Assembly: GCA_037179515.1 (NCBI GenBank) | Contig: JAXCGZ010000102.1 | Location: forward strand, 62,001-126,000 | Direction of reading: 5' to 3' | Length of the DNA: 64,000 bases | Origin: Halocaridina rubra | Lineage: Eukaryota; Arthropoda; Malacostraca; Decapoda; Atyidae | Shown: piece after piece, positions 22,641 through 33,396 of the stretch | Layout: the number at the start of each line of letters is the position of its first letter | Position numbering within the stretch: position 1 is the first letter of the stretch | Made by a program: the position numbers and the translations under genes | The notes under the pieces: model-generated | The model's database searches: none | Seen by the model: the letters and a program-made list of their open reading frames with translations, nothing else | What the model was told of the DNA's origin: nothing

Positions 22641-22797
22641 GATATTTTGAGATCCTTAGTACTTTCGAGTATATTTATCTACTTTTCATCTTCAGAGTTA
22701 TCCTAACCCTACTACAGTATTACAGTGAACTTACGTCTGAAGATGGGTAGTAGATAAATATACTCGATACTAAGGAACTCAAAATTTCTTTCAATTT
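22641..22797. repeat. Fold-back (inverted repeat) between two TA arrays
   Basis: The left arm, about 22641-22696, contains TTTTGAGATCCTTAGT and CGAGTATATTTATCTAC...CATCTTCAG. The right arm, about 22735-22797, is its imperfect reverse complement (CTGAAGATGGGTAGTAGATA...CTAAGGAACTCAAAA). Arms are about 55-60 bp with a spacer of about 40 bp that includes CCTAACCCTACTACAG. Confidence 0.8.
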
Positions 22798-22855
22798 CCG
22801 TATGTAACCATGACCATCCACATTTACAAAATTCACGTGTTTCTCGTGAAATGGA

Positions 22856-23162
<307 letters not shown>

Positions 23163-23339
23163 CGCTTATTACAATAGCCTTCATGTGCTGTTTGTGTCTT
23201 CTTTCTAGTTGTGACTGGTTTAAACCTCTCATTCAACACCTGTTTCCACAGATATGCAGGTGTAAAGGGACATATATGCAGGTGTAAAGGGACATAGTGC
23301 ATCGTGCGCGATAAAATACTTCTTCCGTGTTCCCTTGCG

Positions 23340-23495
23340 TGTCGTAAGAGTTGACTAAATGGGACGGAGCGAGGGCACTGGCAATCCTCTCCTCTGTACT
23401 TTCTCCTCCCAAAGAGTCAGAGTATTTTGTCTTGGCTCAGCCACTCCTCTTTTAAGAGGAAAAATAGCTCATGTATATAAATAACGTAATTTGCA
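23340..23495 (+). repeat. Dispersed repeat family E copy
   Basis: Shares TTGACTAAATGGGACGGAG, CAATCCTCTCCTCTGTACTT, TTGGCTCAGCCACTCCTC and a TAAGAGGAA tail with copies at 2665 and 56190. Confidence 0.6.
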
Positions 23496-23744
23496 TTGAA
23501 TCTTAATACTGTACATATAGATTATCTTGTCTTCTCCCAGCTATAATGACTATTTCTTTATTTGATAATTAAAATTAATTGCAAATTTGTGTGAAGTGCA
23601 AAACAATTTCTTACTTTGTTTTCCCAATCACTGATGTGTCAAAACATGTAGATATGGTGATATGCCGTTCTTTCCAAGAAAAAGTATCTTGAGAAAGAAA
23701 ATACAGATTGTAGAATTGAATTCAATTGCGCAGCAACAGAGGGC

Positions 23745-24112
23745 GAAGATAGGCATTACAAACAATGGTCCTGCAAGGAATTGATGCACCTCTGCAAAGA
23801 TATTGCATTGTCTTGATAAATGAGGTACTCTATGGATACTGACTTGAGCACTGTCCAAAATAATACTTGTAGAATATAAGAAAAAAGCATGATGCAATGT
23901 AAAAGGAGTAGGCATTATACACAATGGTCCTGTAGATAACTGATGCACTGTTACAGAGACATTGCATTGTCTTGACAGAAGACTTCTACATGGGTACTGA
24001 CTTGAACACTGTCCCAAAAAAATACATGTAGAATATGGGGAAAAAACATGATGCAATGTAAAAAGAGTAGGCAGTATATACAATGGTACTGTAGATAATT
24101 GATGCCTTGGCA
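23745..24112. repeat. 159-bp tandem repeat, about 2.3 units
   Basis: GATGCAATGTAAAA.GAGTAGG occurs at 23891 and again at 24050, and flanking blocks (CTGTAGATAA.TGATGC, ATTGCATTGTCTTGA, TACTGACTTGA.CACTGTCC) repeat at the same spacing. One minus-strand frame stays open for 161 codons across the repeat, but unit alignment needs compensating indels, so I do not call it a gene. Confidence 0.75.
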
Positions 24113-24530
24113 AAAAACTAATATATTTGTAAGGTTTAAGTAATGGTATGATGAATGGTTAATCTACATGAAAACAGAGATATGACACAGTGGGGGGATG
24201 GGGACTGTGCCGGCTGGCGACCCCCCATACGGGTCCTCAATGACCCGTTCCACCCTTCCGTGGATAGAGAAAAAAAAATATGATTAACTTTCCCTCAAAC
24301 ATATAAGTAATTACAATAGCTCTCCTTTCCATGTGCGCATTTCCTGCTACATTATTTATATAATTGTAGTTCGCTACAAAATATAAATAATGATAATTCT
24401 CGTACATACTGGTGTATTTCACCTAGAAGATATATTTTGTTTCCCATACAGAGAAGTCAGGCAAAAATTACGAAGAATATATACAATTCTAATTTCTAGT
24501 AAAGGTTTGATTTTGTTCCTAAATATAATG

Positions 24531-24729
<199 letters not shown>

Positions 24730-25424
24730 CCACGAATGGGAACATCGATTCAAATGCTCTGGTCTTGCTGGAGTACCTTGAGAGCAGGTGTTGGTGATAC
24801 AAGATTTTTTCCAGTTTGTTCTGGATAAAGGTATAGCTCCCGCAGGTGTAACAGATGTTAAGAATGAGATTGCACTAACGCTCGTCCACTCACCATGCGA
24901 ACAAGGGTACTTGGAAGAATTACAGCACACCACTTTACAATTCTTTTTTCTTTGTAGAATATAAAACTGCTTAGAATAAATATATTCACTAGAGAAATCG
25001 GTCTAAATAACGTTATTATGACGTCACGCAAATTTAACCGTAATTAAGCCAATTATTCATATGAGAAAAAAAAAAAGCTGGTTTCTGGATTCTCCAGTAG
25101 TTTTTGAAACCAAGTGCTCTCTCTGCTCATATGAAAGTGTTCTGTGGTTGAAAACACACACAAAAAAAGTCAACAACACTTCTCTGAAAATGGAAGTATT
25201 TGTGATAAATAATTCTTAGAATATATATAGTAATAGTATCCATAAGGAATCCCTCATTTTTCACGTATTTTCAGAAATGTGAGGTAGTTCGGAGGACTTG
25301 ATTGAACGGCATTTCAGCACATTGCATGTGACGGCAATAAAAGCTAATCTGAATTCAAAAGGTGAGCACGGGTGGTTTGACTCAGCCATCCTCCATGCAA
25401 GGCGGAAGACAGTCATTGTATATT

Positions 25425-25640
25425 TATATACCTCTTTACCTAATTGTGTTTACGTAAAAGAGCCTTATGCTCGTAACTCCCCATCTCATTGGTGGCTTAG
25501 TTTTAAATGCACTAACACTCATCATACTCTTCTTGAAATTATAAATGCATTTAGCCTCTACTTTTCCTCACTTACCGAATTTCAATTATGAGCTGGCCTT
25601 ACACAAAACCAGTATTTCCTTACATCGTCTGCAAATAAAA
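25425..25640 (-). mobile_element. 3' end fragment of a non-LTR retrotransposon (family L)
   Basis: On the minus strand this matches the 3' ends of the copies at 28860 and 47510: the terminal CACAATTAGGTAA.A, then AAGAGC, a short GGTGGC/GGTTCC-type block and CTACTTTTCCTC. It is heavily mutated and has no usable frame. Confidence 0.65.
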
Positions 25641-25955
25641 TAATTTGTCTCGAGGTATATTCTCATATATGTAAATAGGTCAAGAACTGCATTAAATTAT
25701 ATTCAAGACATCAACAGATTTTTCAAATTTAAGCCTTCTTGCAATCGTATGCTAATCTGATTTCCCCTCACCTTTTCAGAACTGACCTCTCCTGTGTACA
25801 CTCACAAGAGGAAATCATGAATGTCCCACCAGAGTAGATCAGACAAGGACAAGGAAGACTTCTTTTTCAATCTTTTTGTGGGACCTGCATAAAGAGGTGG
25901 ACTTATTTCCAAAATAGTGATATATGTAATTTCAATACCAAAAGATAAACCGAAA

Positions 25956-28409
25956 ATGTCCAGAAAGAAAGTGTATCACAAAATACTTTATGAATGTGGT
26001 GAATGTTGCAAAGCCTTTTACAAAAAATGTCATTTATCACTCCATATACGTAGCCATACAGGAGAAAAGCCACATACCTGTTCAATGTGCAAGAGGGCCT
26101 TTTCTCAGAGGGGTGATCTTACGAGACATATGAGACTGCATACAGGAGAAAGGCCTTACAAATGTCAACACTGTCCGAGAGCATTTTCACATAAAAGCAA
26201 TCTTCGACAACATATCCGGCTTCACACAGGAGAACGTCCATTTAAGTGTGGTGTGTGCGCAAAATCTTTTTCTCGCAAAAGTATTCTCACACAGCATCAG
26301 AGACTGCATGACAACTTAAAACCATATGAATGTCACCAGTGTAAGAGAAATTTTTCGCGTAAAGGGGCTCTAATCCACCACATGCGAGAGCATACTGGTG
26401 ACTGGCCATTCAAGTGTGACAAATGTGAAAAAGGGTTTTCAGATAGAAGTCATTTACAATGCCACTTGAGAATTCACAGTGGAGAGAAACCTTTCCATTG
26501 TACCAATTGTACCAAAGCTTTTGGAGACAAAAGTAACCTCAACAGACACATGAAAATACATTCACATCCAAATGACGATAGTTGTTTCCAAAATGAAGTC
26601 AATAAAACTATTCCTCTAGATAAAGAAGCTCAAGTGTTAATGAATCTATATACGTCCCAAAATGAAAACAGTGGAACTGAAACGTGGTCCTTACCACACC
26701 AAATAAGCACACACGAGAGTCGTCCACAATATACGTGTGAACATTGCAAGAAGGTATTTTCTTTGAAAAGTAATTTAACAAAACACATAAGAACGCACAC
26801 GGGTGAGAAGCCGTATAGTTGCTCATACTGTGAGAGATCGTTTTCTCACAAGAGCAACCTAACTCGACACACTAAACAGCACAGTCCATGGCAAAGGTAC
26901 AATTGCAAAATATGTGGCATTGTTTTCTACAATAAAGGAAGTCTTGCACAACATAATGATATTATTCATGGAATAAAATCCAAAAATGCTTTAATCAGCT
27001 TACCTCATAGCAATATGACAGTGGAAAACGAGAACGTACCTGATCTCGTAGATATCAGTGTAGACTCAATGACATCATCAAATTATAGTAAGATCCAGTC
27101 GCAATGCCCCTCTAACCAGCATTCAGACGAATTAACAGCGAGAGAGCCTCTTCATCCGTTCGCATTCTGTGAGAACAAACCCCATTTTGAGGCGAAAGAG
27201 TCGTGTGAAGTTTCTCTCATGTCTACGAAAAGAAATATTATGCCATTTCACCAAGCCTTAAAAAGGTCAATTCCCTCTGTGTCCAAGTTCGTCAATGAGT
27301 ATGTTTGTAATGCTGTCCACAGTAAAAAATCTCCATGGATGCTCTCAAATTCAGGTGAAAACATTCTGCATATCTCTTCTGAGAATTCAAGTCAGCCCAA
27401 AAATGGAAATAATTCTTCCTGTTCTTTTGGAGTGAATATCCCAAATAAAAATTTTCACACTAAGAGAATTTCTGCAACAACATCAAGTAATTACATAATA
27501 AAAATTATCGACTTCATTCTTTCCCACCACGCAAAAAGAAGAAATGGTGTAGTCGCAACAGATGGATTTAGTAATGATAACAGTACTTTGAGAGAGAATT
27601 CAGACAATGTATTTTGCAATGAAAGTTCTCAACATAATCTCAATAGCTCCACAGATGAACTTCCTCCTGAGGAATATGCACCAGCACCTGAACAGCACAA
27701 ATTACTGGTTAAGACACCTTATAATCATTATCAAGAGGTCAAACAGAGTTATTATGAGAGTGACCCATTTGCAGAGAAGAATGATGCCTGTGAAAGTAAT
27801 GGCATTGGTATTTCTGGAACTACAGAATGCTGTGCTTGCAGTAAGAAGACATATTGCTGCAAACATAATGTAAACACACAATTCCAAATGGATTTAAGAG
27901 AAAACAGCAGTGAATTAGATCTAAATAAACTAATAAATGAAACTCATTCTTTTCAGACAAAACAATCTGATCCTCTAAGCAAAAGAAAGAGTGATTATCT
28001 AATACACCAAAATAAGATTCCTGAGAACTATCAGAGCCTTTATGGATTTATGTCTGAGTCAAAGAGCTACATTACTCAAGGTACTTCTTATAGCGCAATC
28101 CAGTACATTTTGCGGTGGATAGCTCATGCGAGACAAAAGCTCATTGAAACCCACAATGGGTTACTGGAAAAAGAGCCGGAACAGAGCCAATCTTTTTTGT
28201 CTGAACGCTCATTTATGAATGAAAGTTGTGAAGTTGTTCAGAACTCTCAGTCAAAGTCTGTTCATAAGGAAAAAGTGAGGGAGGAAAGTGAAGTTCAGTG
28301 CTCAGGCTGGATGAGGTTCGGAGGATACATGAAACCAGAAAAAGATATCAGTGTGAAGTCTGAATTAGAAGTCTCAAGAGAATTTATTGATGATGTCTGT
28401 TATTCCTAA
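25956..28409 (+). CDS. C2H2 zinc-finger protein, single exon, ten fingers
   Basis: Intronless frame of 817 residues from ATG 25956 to TAA 28409. The same frame is open back to a stop at 25890, so an upstream non-coding exon joined at the AG near 25917 is possible. Seven fingers occupy about residues 12-202 in tandem, with mostly TGEKP-type linkers. After a gap of about 56 residues there are three more at about 259-338. All ten have the C-x2-C and H-x3/4-H spacing; the last has H-x4-H. A Ser/Asn/Glu-rich tail of about 480 residues follows, with a Cys cluster ([11 protein letters not shown]) and two similar amphipathic segments ([17 protein letters not shown] and [16 protein letters not shown]). 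The fingers predict a nuclear DNA-binding protein, probably a transcription regulator. I recognise no orthologue, and no BTB, KRAB or ZAD domain is visible in this exon. Targets unknown. Confidence 0.85.
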   Translation: MSRKKVYHKILYECGECCKAFYKKCHLSLHIRSHTGEKPHTCSMCKRAFSQRGDLTRHMRLHTGERPYKCQHCPRAFSHKSNLRQHIRLHTGERPFKCGVCAKSFSRKSILTQHQRLHDNLKPYECHQCKRNFSRKGALIHHMREHTGDWPFKCDKCEKGFSDRSHLQCHLRIHSGEKPFHCTNCTKAFGDKSNLNRHMKIHSHPNDDSCFQNEVNKTIPLDKEAQVLMNLYTSQNENSGTETWSLPHQISTHESRPQYTCEHCKKVFSLKSNLTKHIRTHTGEKPYSCSYCERSFSHKSNLTRHTKQHSPWQRYNCKICGIVFYNKGSLAQHNDIIHGIKSKNALISLPHSNMTVENENVPDLVDISVDSMTSSNYSKIQSQCPSNQHSDELTAREPLHPFAFCENKPHFEAKESCEVSLMSTKRNIMPFHQALKRSIPSVSKFVNEYVCNAVHSKKSPWMLSNSGENILHISSENSSQPKNGNNSSCSFGVNIPNKNFHTKRISATTSSNYIIKIIDFILSHHAKRRNGVVATDGFSNDNSTLRENSDNVFCNESSQHNLNSSTDELPPEEYAPAPEQHKLLVKTPYNHYQEVKQSYYESDPFAEKNDACESNGIGISGTTECCACSKKTYCCKHNVNTQFQMDLRENSSELDLNKLINETHSFQTKQSDPLSKRKSDYLIHQNKIPENYQSLYGFMSESKSYITQGTSYSAIQYILRWIAHARQKLIETHNGLLEKEPEQSQSFLSERSFMNESCEVVQNSQSKSVHKEKVREESEVQCSGWMRFGGYMKPEKDISVKSELEVSREFIDDVCYS

Positions 28410-28664
28410 TTTATTATTGCATTCGGTCGTTTGTAAATCTATCTAAAGTAAAATTAAAAATTCTCCAAAATTATATTTCAAGGCATTTCCGGTATCCTAG
28501 CTTTGTTTTTTAATTATTAGAAAAATTATCTATGGAAAATGTATGGGTATATAGAGTAAAATTATCAGGGGTGAAGATGTCAAGGAAAAATATAATCATA
28601 AAAGAATGGTTAAAATGCCAACCAAAGACAACATGATGAAAAATTATAAAACATTCTTGGAAGG

Positions 28665-28850
28665 CAGCTGTCAGGCCTCACAGCAGAATACACTTGCCCG
28701 GCTACCCTATGGATGACCCAAAAAGAATGGTGGGGGGAACTGTGGCAACCCTTTATTCCCAAGGAGCTTAGAAGTGTGACTGAGGTGTGTCTTGTCTCAT
28801 GGTGAATGTGTTCTTTAGCTCAGCCACCCCACTTACAAGGGGGAATGAGA
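28665..28850 (-). repeat. Dispersed repeat family D copy, inverted
   Basis: Reads CCTATGGATGACCC, GGTGGGGGGAACTGTGGCAA, CCCTTTATTCCCAAGGAGCT, TCAGCCACCCC and ACAAGGGGG: the reverse complement order of the copy at 29675. The two copies flank the LINE fragment between them. Confidence 0.6.
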
Positions 28851-28859
28851 CCAACAGAC

Positions 28860-29660
28860 AAATATATACATACAGAAAAGTGGCTAATGAAATTCAGTAC
28901 TTCAAAATGTAAGGTAATGAGATTGGGTTCAAGTGCGAGAAAGCCCAAGCTTGGATACTCAATAGTAGGAGCAGAACTTCAAGAGATGGAGAATGAGAGA
29001 GATCTAGGAGTATACATACTGGCAGATTTGTCTCCGGAAATGCAGATACAGTTAATGGCATAGCAGGGGCAGCATATGCTTTCTTAGTAAATGTAAGAGT
29101 AGCCGTTAGATATATGGACAAGGAAATGTTCAGAAATATTTATGTAGCCTATGTGATGCCAAAGCTTGAATATTCAGCCCCCATTTGGATTTCCCAATTG
29201 AAAAAGCACTTAAATAAGCTAGGAAATGTTCAAAGACATGCCACGAAACTGATGCCAGAAATACACAATCTCAGTTATGAGGAGAGGCTGAATGAATTAG
29301 AATTAACATCACTCCAGGCTAGATGAATGAGGGGGATATGGTGACTGTTTGTAAATTCCTTCATGGTTTTGACAGAGTGGATATGGAGATATATTTTGAT
29401 ATGGTAGGCTCTAGAACTACAGGTCATAGTGTGAAGCTTTGTATGAAAACTTCTTTGCAGGATGTAAGAAAGTACTTTTTAGTGTAAGAGTCGTTGATGA
29501 TTGAAATTCGCTGAGTGAGGAGGTAGTTAATGTTAAATCAATTCATAATTTAAAGGACAAGTATGATAAGTATCACCGAGTACAAAAAAATGGAACCGAC
29601 AAGGAGATGGGGAGTTACGAGCATAGGGCTCTTTCCCATAAGTGTAATTTGGTAATTACA
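28860..29660 (+). mobile_element. Decayed non-LTR retrotransposon fragment (family L), C-terminal reverse transcriptase and 3' end
   Basis: Frames at 28806-29063 and 29114-29326, plus shifted pieces to about 29560, match the better-preserved minus-strand copy at 47510. Shared motifs include KWLMKFSTSKCKVMR, NERDLGV, DKEMFRNIYVAYV and KLEYSAPIW. Stops and frameshifts break it, so it is dead. The 3' end AGCATAGGGCTCTTTCCCATA...GGTAATTA matches the family L tail. By motif style it belongs near the CR1/L2/Jockey group of non-LTR elements. The host pathway is none. Confidence 0.8.
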
Positions 29661-29674
29661 CACATACATGTACA

Positions 29675-29840
29675 ATCCCCTCAAGGGGTGACCGAGTCAA
29701 AGCACACACATTTCCTCGAAGCCAAATATCCTTTGATCACTCCTCTACTCCTAGGGATAAAGGGTTGCCAATATTCCCTCCCAACACCCTGCTTAGGTCA
29801 CCCACAGGATAAGAAGGAAAGGTTCTTCTGCCATGAATTA
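29675..29840 (+). repeat. Dispersed repeat family D copy
   Basis: Reads CCCCTCAAGGGGTGACCGAG, TTTGATCACTCCTCT, AAAGGGTTGCCAATATTCCC, ACACCCTGCTTAGGTCACCC and ACAGGATAAG. It lies just after the LINE 3' end. Confidence 0.65.
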
Positions 29841-30235
29841 AGAAGGTAAATAACAAACATTAAAACCATACTTAAAAACCTAGGACTATAATACAACAAA
29901 TTTTAACATGTACTTGCTTCTACTTCCGTCTCTCAAAAATATTAATTTTCCACTACATCTGGAACACCCTTTACTATCACAGTCCCCAAAGCTCATACCA
30001 CATTCATGAATGCTCGTAATCCATTATGTCTTCCATTCCATTACTTACACATCTACTGTTTCCTTTCATCTTATCAACAGTTCAACTGAAAAATTTTATA
30101 CATACTGCGTTCTTTTGCCAAAGGGAAAAACTTCTTGATAACAATAAATTCAAACTCACTTTCATTTCTGATCATACACATATGCTCAGTCACACTTATA
30201 ACAATGACCCAGTTTTACATCACAATCTCCCTTAT

Positions 30236-30415
30236 CTAGCAAGGACTAGGATGGTGCCCCCTTCCAAAGTACTTTGGTTTTGGCAGAGTGTGGCCATTAC
30301 CCCGAGTAAATGCCCTTTCTAACCTCAGACCGTAGTGGGTCTTGAACCAATGACCTGACAAATTAGAGTCGCAGGCGCTACCATCCGGCCACTGCAGTTA
30401 CCTCAGTCACACTGA
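30236..30415 (-). repeat. tRNA-derived SINE-like element, family C
   Basis: On the minus strand it starts with an A-box-like GGCCGGATGGTAGCGCC and a B-box-like TTGGTTCAAGACCC, followed by GGTCTGAGGTTAGAAAGGGC. Copies are also seen at 31860 and 45490. Confidence 0.7.
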
Positions 30416-30914
30416 TGCATCCCAAATATGATGGACAGAATTGTAAATTCCAGACATAGACTCAAGAATAAGAGCACTGTTCACTTTGTCACTATGTCCA
30501 AAGTAAGTCAGTGTGCTCAATTACCCTTCTTCCAATGCATCAGCTTACTCCTACTCCTGTACAAAAACGGAATTGGACAACTGGATGATGCAGTGTGAGG
30601 GCCAACGTTTTGGCACGTCCATTTTGACAAAATACACTCTGTAGATTACAGGAGCACTTTAAAGCTAGATTTCATAAATATATAAACCTAAGATCATTTA
30701 CATCATGTCTTGAATTTTCACAATTTTTGTCATCTGCAGAATCTTATGTTTGCCACAATAAAAGGAAAATACAATGCAAAGAAATGACATTTTGCTCACA
30801 TCTTTAATGATATCTTAGGATTTAACTAATTCAAATTTTTTTTATAGCTTTATACTCATATCACTGCAAAAGTAGTATGTAATAAGTCTCAATACATATA
30901 TAACCTAGTTCTAT

Positions 30915-31022
30915 GTATCACTATTAGTCCCCACTGTGGGAGTGGAAACAGACAAATTGGAGCTGGGAAATTAAGGCTGGACGCCCTTCTTAATACTCAG
31001 CCGTAAGCTCTGTGGTCCCCGC
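30915..31022 (-). repeat. SINE-like family A copy, minus strand
   Basis: Reads as the reverse complement of the family A body (TTAATTTCCCAGCTCCAATT, GTCCAGCC) and ends with GGGGACCACAGAGC at the outer end. The tRNA-like head is deleted. Confidence 0.65.
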
Positions 31023-31564
31023 TATCCTAATACTGTACCCCTAACTGGAATCACTGATTTATAAGTTAATATTTAAAAAAGTTTCCTTAAGCATTAATCA
31101 AAGCATATAAAAAAAAATTCAGATCGAACAATATCAATCCTATTTAAAGCCATTTTGGAACTAGAAAAGTGTTTTGAACATCACCTGAACATTAAATATG
31201 GTGCAATATTCACATCTTGTTAACCACCACAGGCAAGAATGTTGCCCTAATCAGTCCCGGGCACCAAGTAAACATTTAGGCGAAAAAAGGAAGAAGCTTA
31301 AGTACAAGGCAAAATTAAAAGAATGACACACAATAAGAAAAGGACAGGTTTCTAAATCACATATAACCTGATCAGGAAGTTCATTACTGAGAGAATATTC
31401 TAAGAAGCTAAGAGCGACAATTCACAACCTGTTCTCCCCCCTTCTTCACTTTTTATAGCTGTTCTGAATAAAAAATGAAAAGGTAGAAGGGATAACAGTC
31501 CATCACCCATTTATATTTTACTCCACCCTCACAACTAGTGATATTCTAAATAGTTGTCCCCTTA

Positions 31565-31835
31565 ATATGTCACTAATAGTCCCTATTATGGGGGTAGACA
31601 CAGATAGACTGGAACTGGGGAGTTAAGGCTGGATGTCCTTCATACCACCCTACAGTGAGATCGATTGCAAGTCTGTAATCTCCTGAGATGAATTTTCTAC
31701 CACTTCGCTACTGTGGAGCCAGGAAATTAAGGTTGGATACTCCCTTATATCCTGCAGTAGTGTCAATCACGGGTCTGTCACCTCCCGAGTCGAGTGCTCG
31801 ATCCACTACGCTATAGCAGTCAACTGTCTATATGC
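31565..31835 (-). repeat. Two adjacent SINE-like family A copies, minus strand
   Basis: The outer copy ends near GACTGCTATAGCGTAGTGGA and has CCTAACC..., CACTCGACTCGGGAGG and GACCCGTGATTGACAC in minus-strand order. The inner copy, 31565-31695, carries TAGCGAAGTGGTAGAAAATT and a full body. They are arranged head to tail. Confidence 0.7.
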
Positions 31836-31859
31836 AGACTGGTCCAATTTTATGTCACA

Positions 31860-32035
31860 GATTCCCTTTTCTATTAAGAGCTAGGCTGTTGCCTTCTGTT
31901 GATGGACTTCAGTTTTGGCAAGTCCGACCATTACCCTGAGTGAATGCCCTTTCTAACATCAGATCGTGGCAGGAATAACCGATGACCTGATGAGTCAAAG
32001 TCGCATGCACTATCAACCCAGCTACAGCGGACACT
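31860..32035 (-). repeat. SINE-like family C copy, minus strand
   Basis: It matches the copy at 30236: TGGGTTGATAGTGCATGCGA, GACTCATCAGGTCATCGGTT and GGGCATTCACTCAGGGTAAT on the minus strand. Confidence 0.7.
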
Positions 32036-32734
32036 GTCAATATACAGACTGACAAGCAAAAATTCTTTAAACCCAATATCTACCATCAAGAAAATAATAA
32101 TTCTAACATTAAATCTCCACATCCACATTAAAAATATCTGAATAGCACAATACTAAGCGTTCAAAGTCTTCAAAGAATACTAAGCGTTTCTAGAATTCAA
32201 CAGAGTAACTTTTACAACTAAAACCATACATGCTTATAAAATACTGTACTGTATTTAAAATATTACCAGAAGAAAATAAAAAAATAAGCTTAAGTAAAAT
32301 AAGTCTGTCACTGATCCTCAATATGCATCAACACATTCACAAACTTTGGCTTAGTACATCATCACACATATACTTTAAATTAAATTATACAAACAACTAA
32401 ATATAAGGAAATTCTGAATAATTGGTAGAGATAATAGCAATGGTTCATCAATTAATACAATCTACAATGTTACATTTTTTCTAGATTCTATTCACAAATT
32501 TATCGTTCTCTTACGTTTTTTTTTCGTGATTTCATTTTTCCTGGTCTCAGACTGATGGCTGAAGTGGGAGACAGAAAATTTAAAACAATTTAGCCCATCT
32601 TGCCTAGGTCCTGAAAGGCTTTAATCCTGTTCACCATCCATAATAAGTGCGTGACTTCAGAAACAAGGATTTTAAATTACAATCTAAGTAGATAATAAAA
32701 ATGGGAGAATTTGTCAAATCAAGTGCCTGAATCC

Positions 32735-32885
32735 CGGTAAAAAGTCAGAAAAAAATTCACAAGAAAAAAATCACAGAACAAAAAGTCAAAGGAAAGTAAG
32801 TCTAACCTATCCTAACTTGTGACTTTTTTCCTAGCCAAAACTGAGACTTGTTCTGTGACCTTTTTCTTGTGACTCTATTACCAGC
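32735..32885. repeat. Fold-back (inverted repeat)
   Basis: CGGTAAAAAGTCAGAAAA...CACAAGAAAAAAATCACAGA at 32735-32800 is the imperfect reverse complement of GTTCTGTGACC...CTTGTGACTC...TTACCAG at 32818-32884. The spacer is short and includes CTAACCTATCCTAAC. Confidence 0.7.
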
Positions 32886-33396
32886 CAAGAAGCATTCATC
32901 TAAAGAATATACTATAAAGCACGGGAGGTCCAAGTAAAATATATACTCTATTAAATAAATCTTAACAAACATCATATATCCTGAGGAAAACTGTTAAATT
33001 AATGCCCTTTAACAGTGCCTATAGTTAAATTAACCTGGATAATTCATAGGTATTCCTTCTGATAATTAATAAAATATTAAAAAAAGCGTATACAATAGCA
33101 CAGATATTGTTTGACACCCTAGTTTATAACTTAGCAGAAAGCTTTAGCATCCAAAATAACAAAACTACAAGTTGCCTGTCCACAAAGCCTCGACTCTCTT
33201 AGGAGGGCCACTTTCAATCACAGCCTTTTCCACACATCTCTCAGGGAGCAAACAACAACTGAACTACATGGATATTTATCATCATGAAGTAAGCTAAACA
33301 CAGTTAAATAACTTACAAAAAGCTAATTATAATCGACACTCATGTAGCGCACAATTCACGTAAAATCTATATCACAAAGTAAAGAACAGATTAATT

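Larger units (their letters stand above)
28410..33396. other. Intergenic region between the zinc-finger gene and PLA2G6
   Basis: No supported gene. It contains retroelement pieces (28665-29840), SINE-like copies of families A and C on the minus strand, and a fold-back at 32735. No canonical PLA2G6 polyadenylation signal (minus-strand AATAAA) was found close to the stop; an ATTAAA-type signal reads on the minus strand near 32627, but this is weak. Confidence 0.5.
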
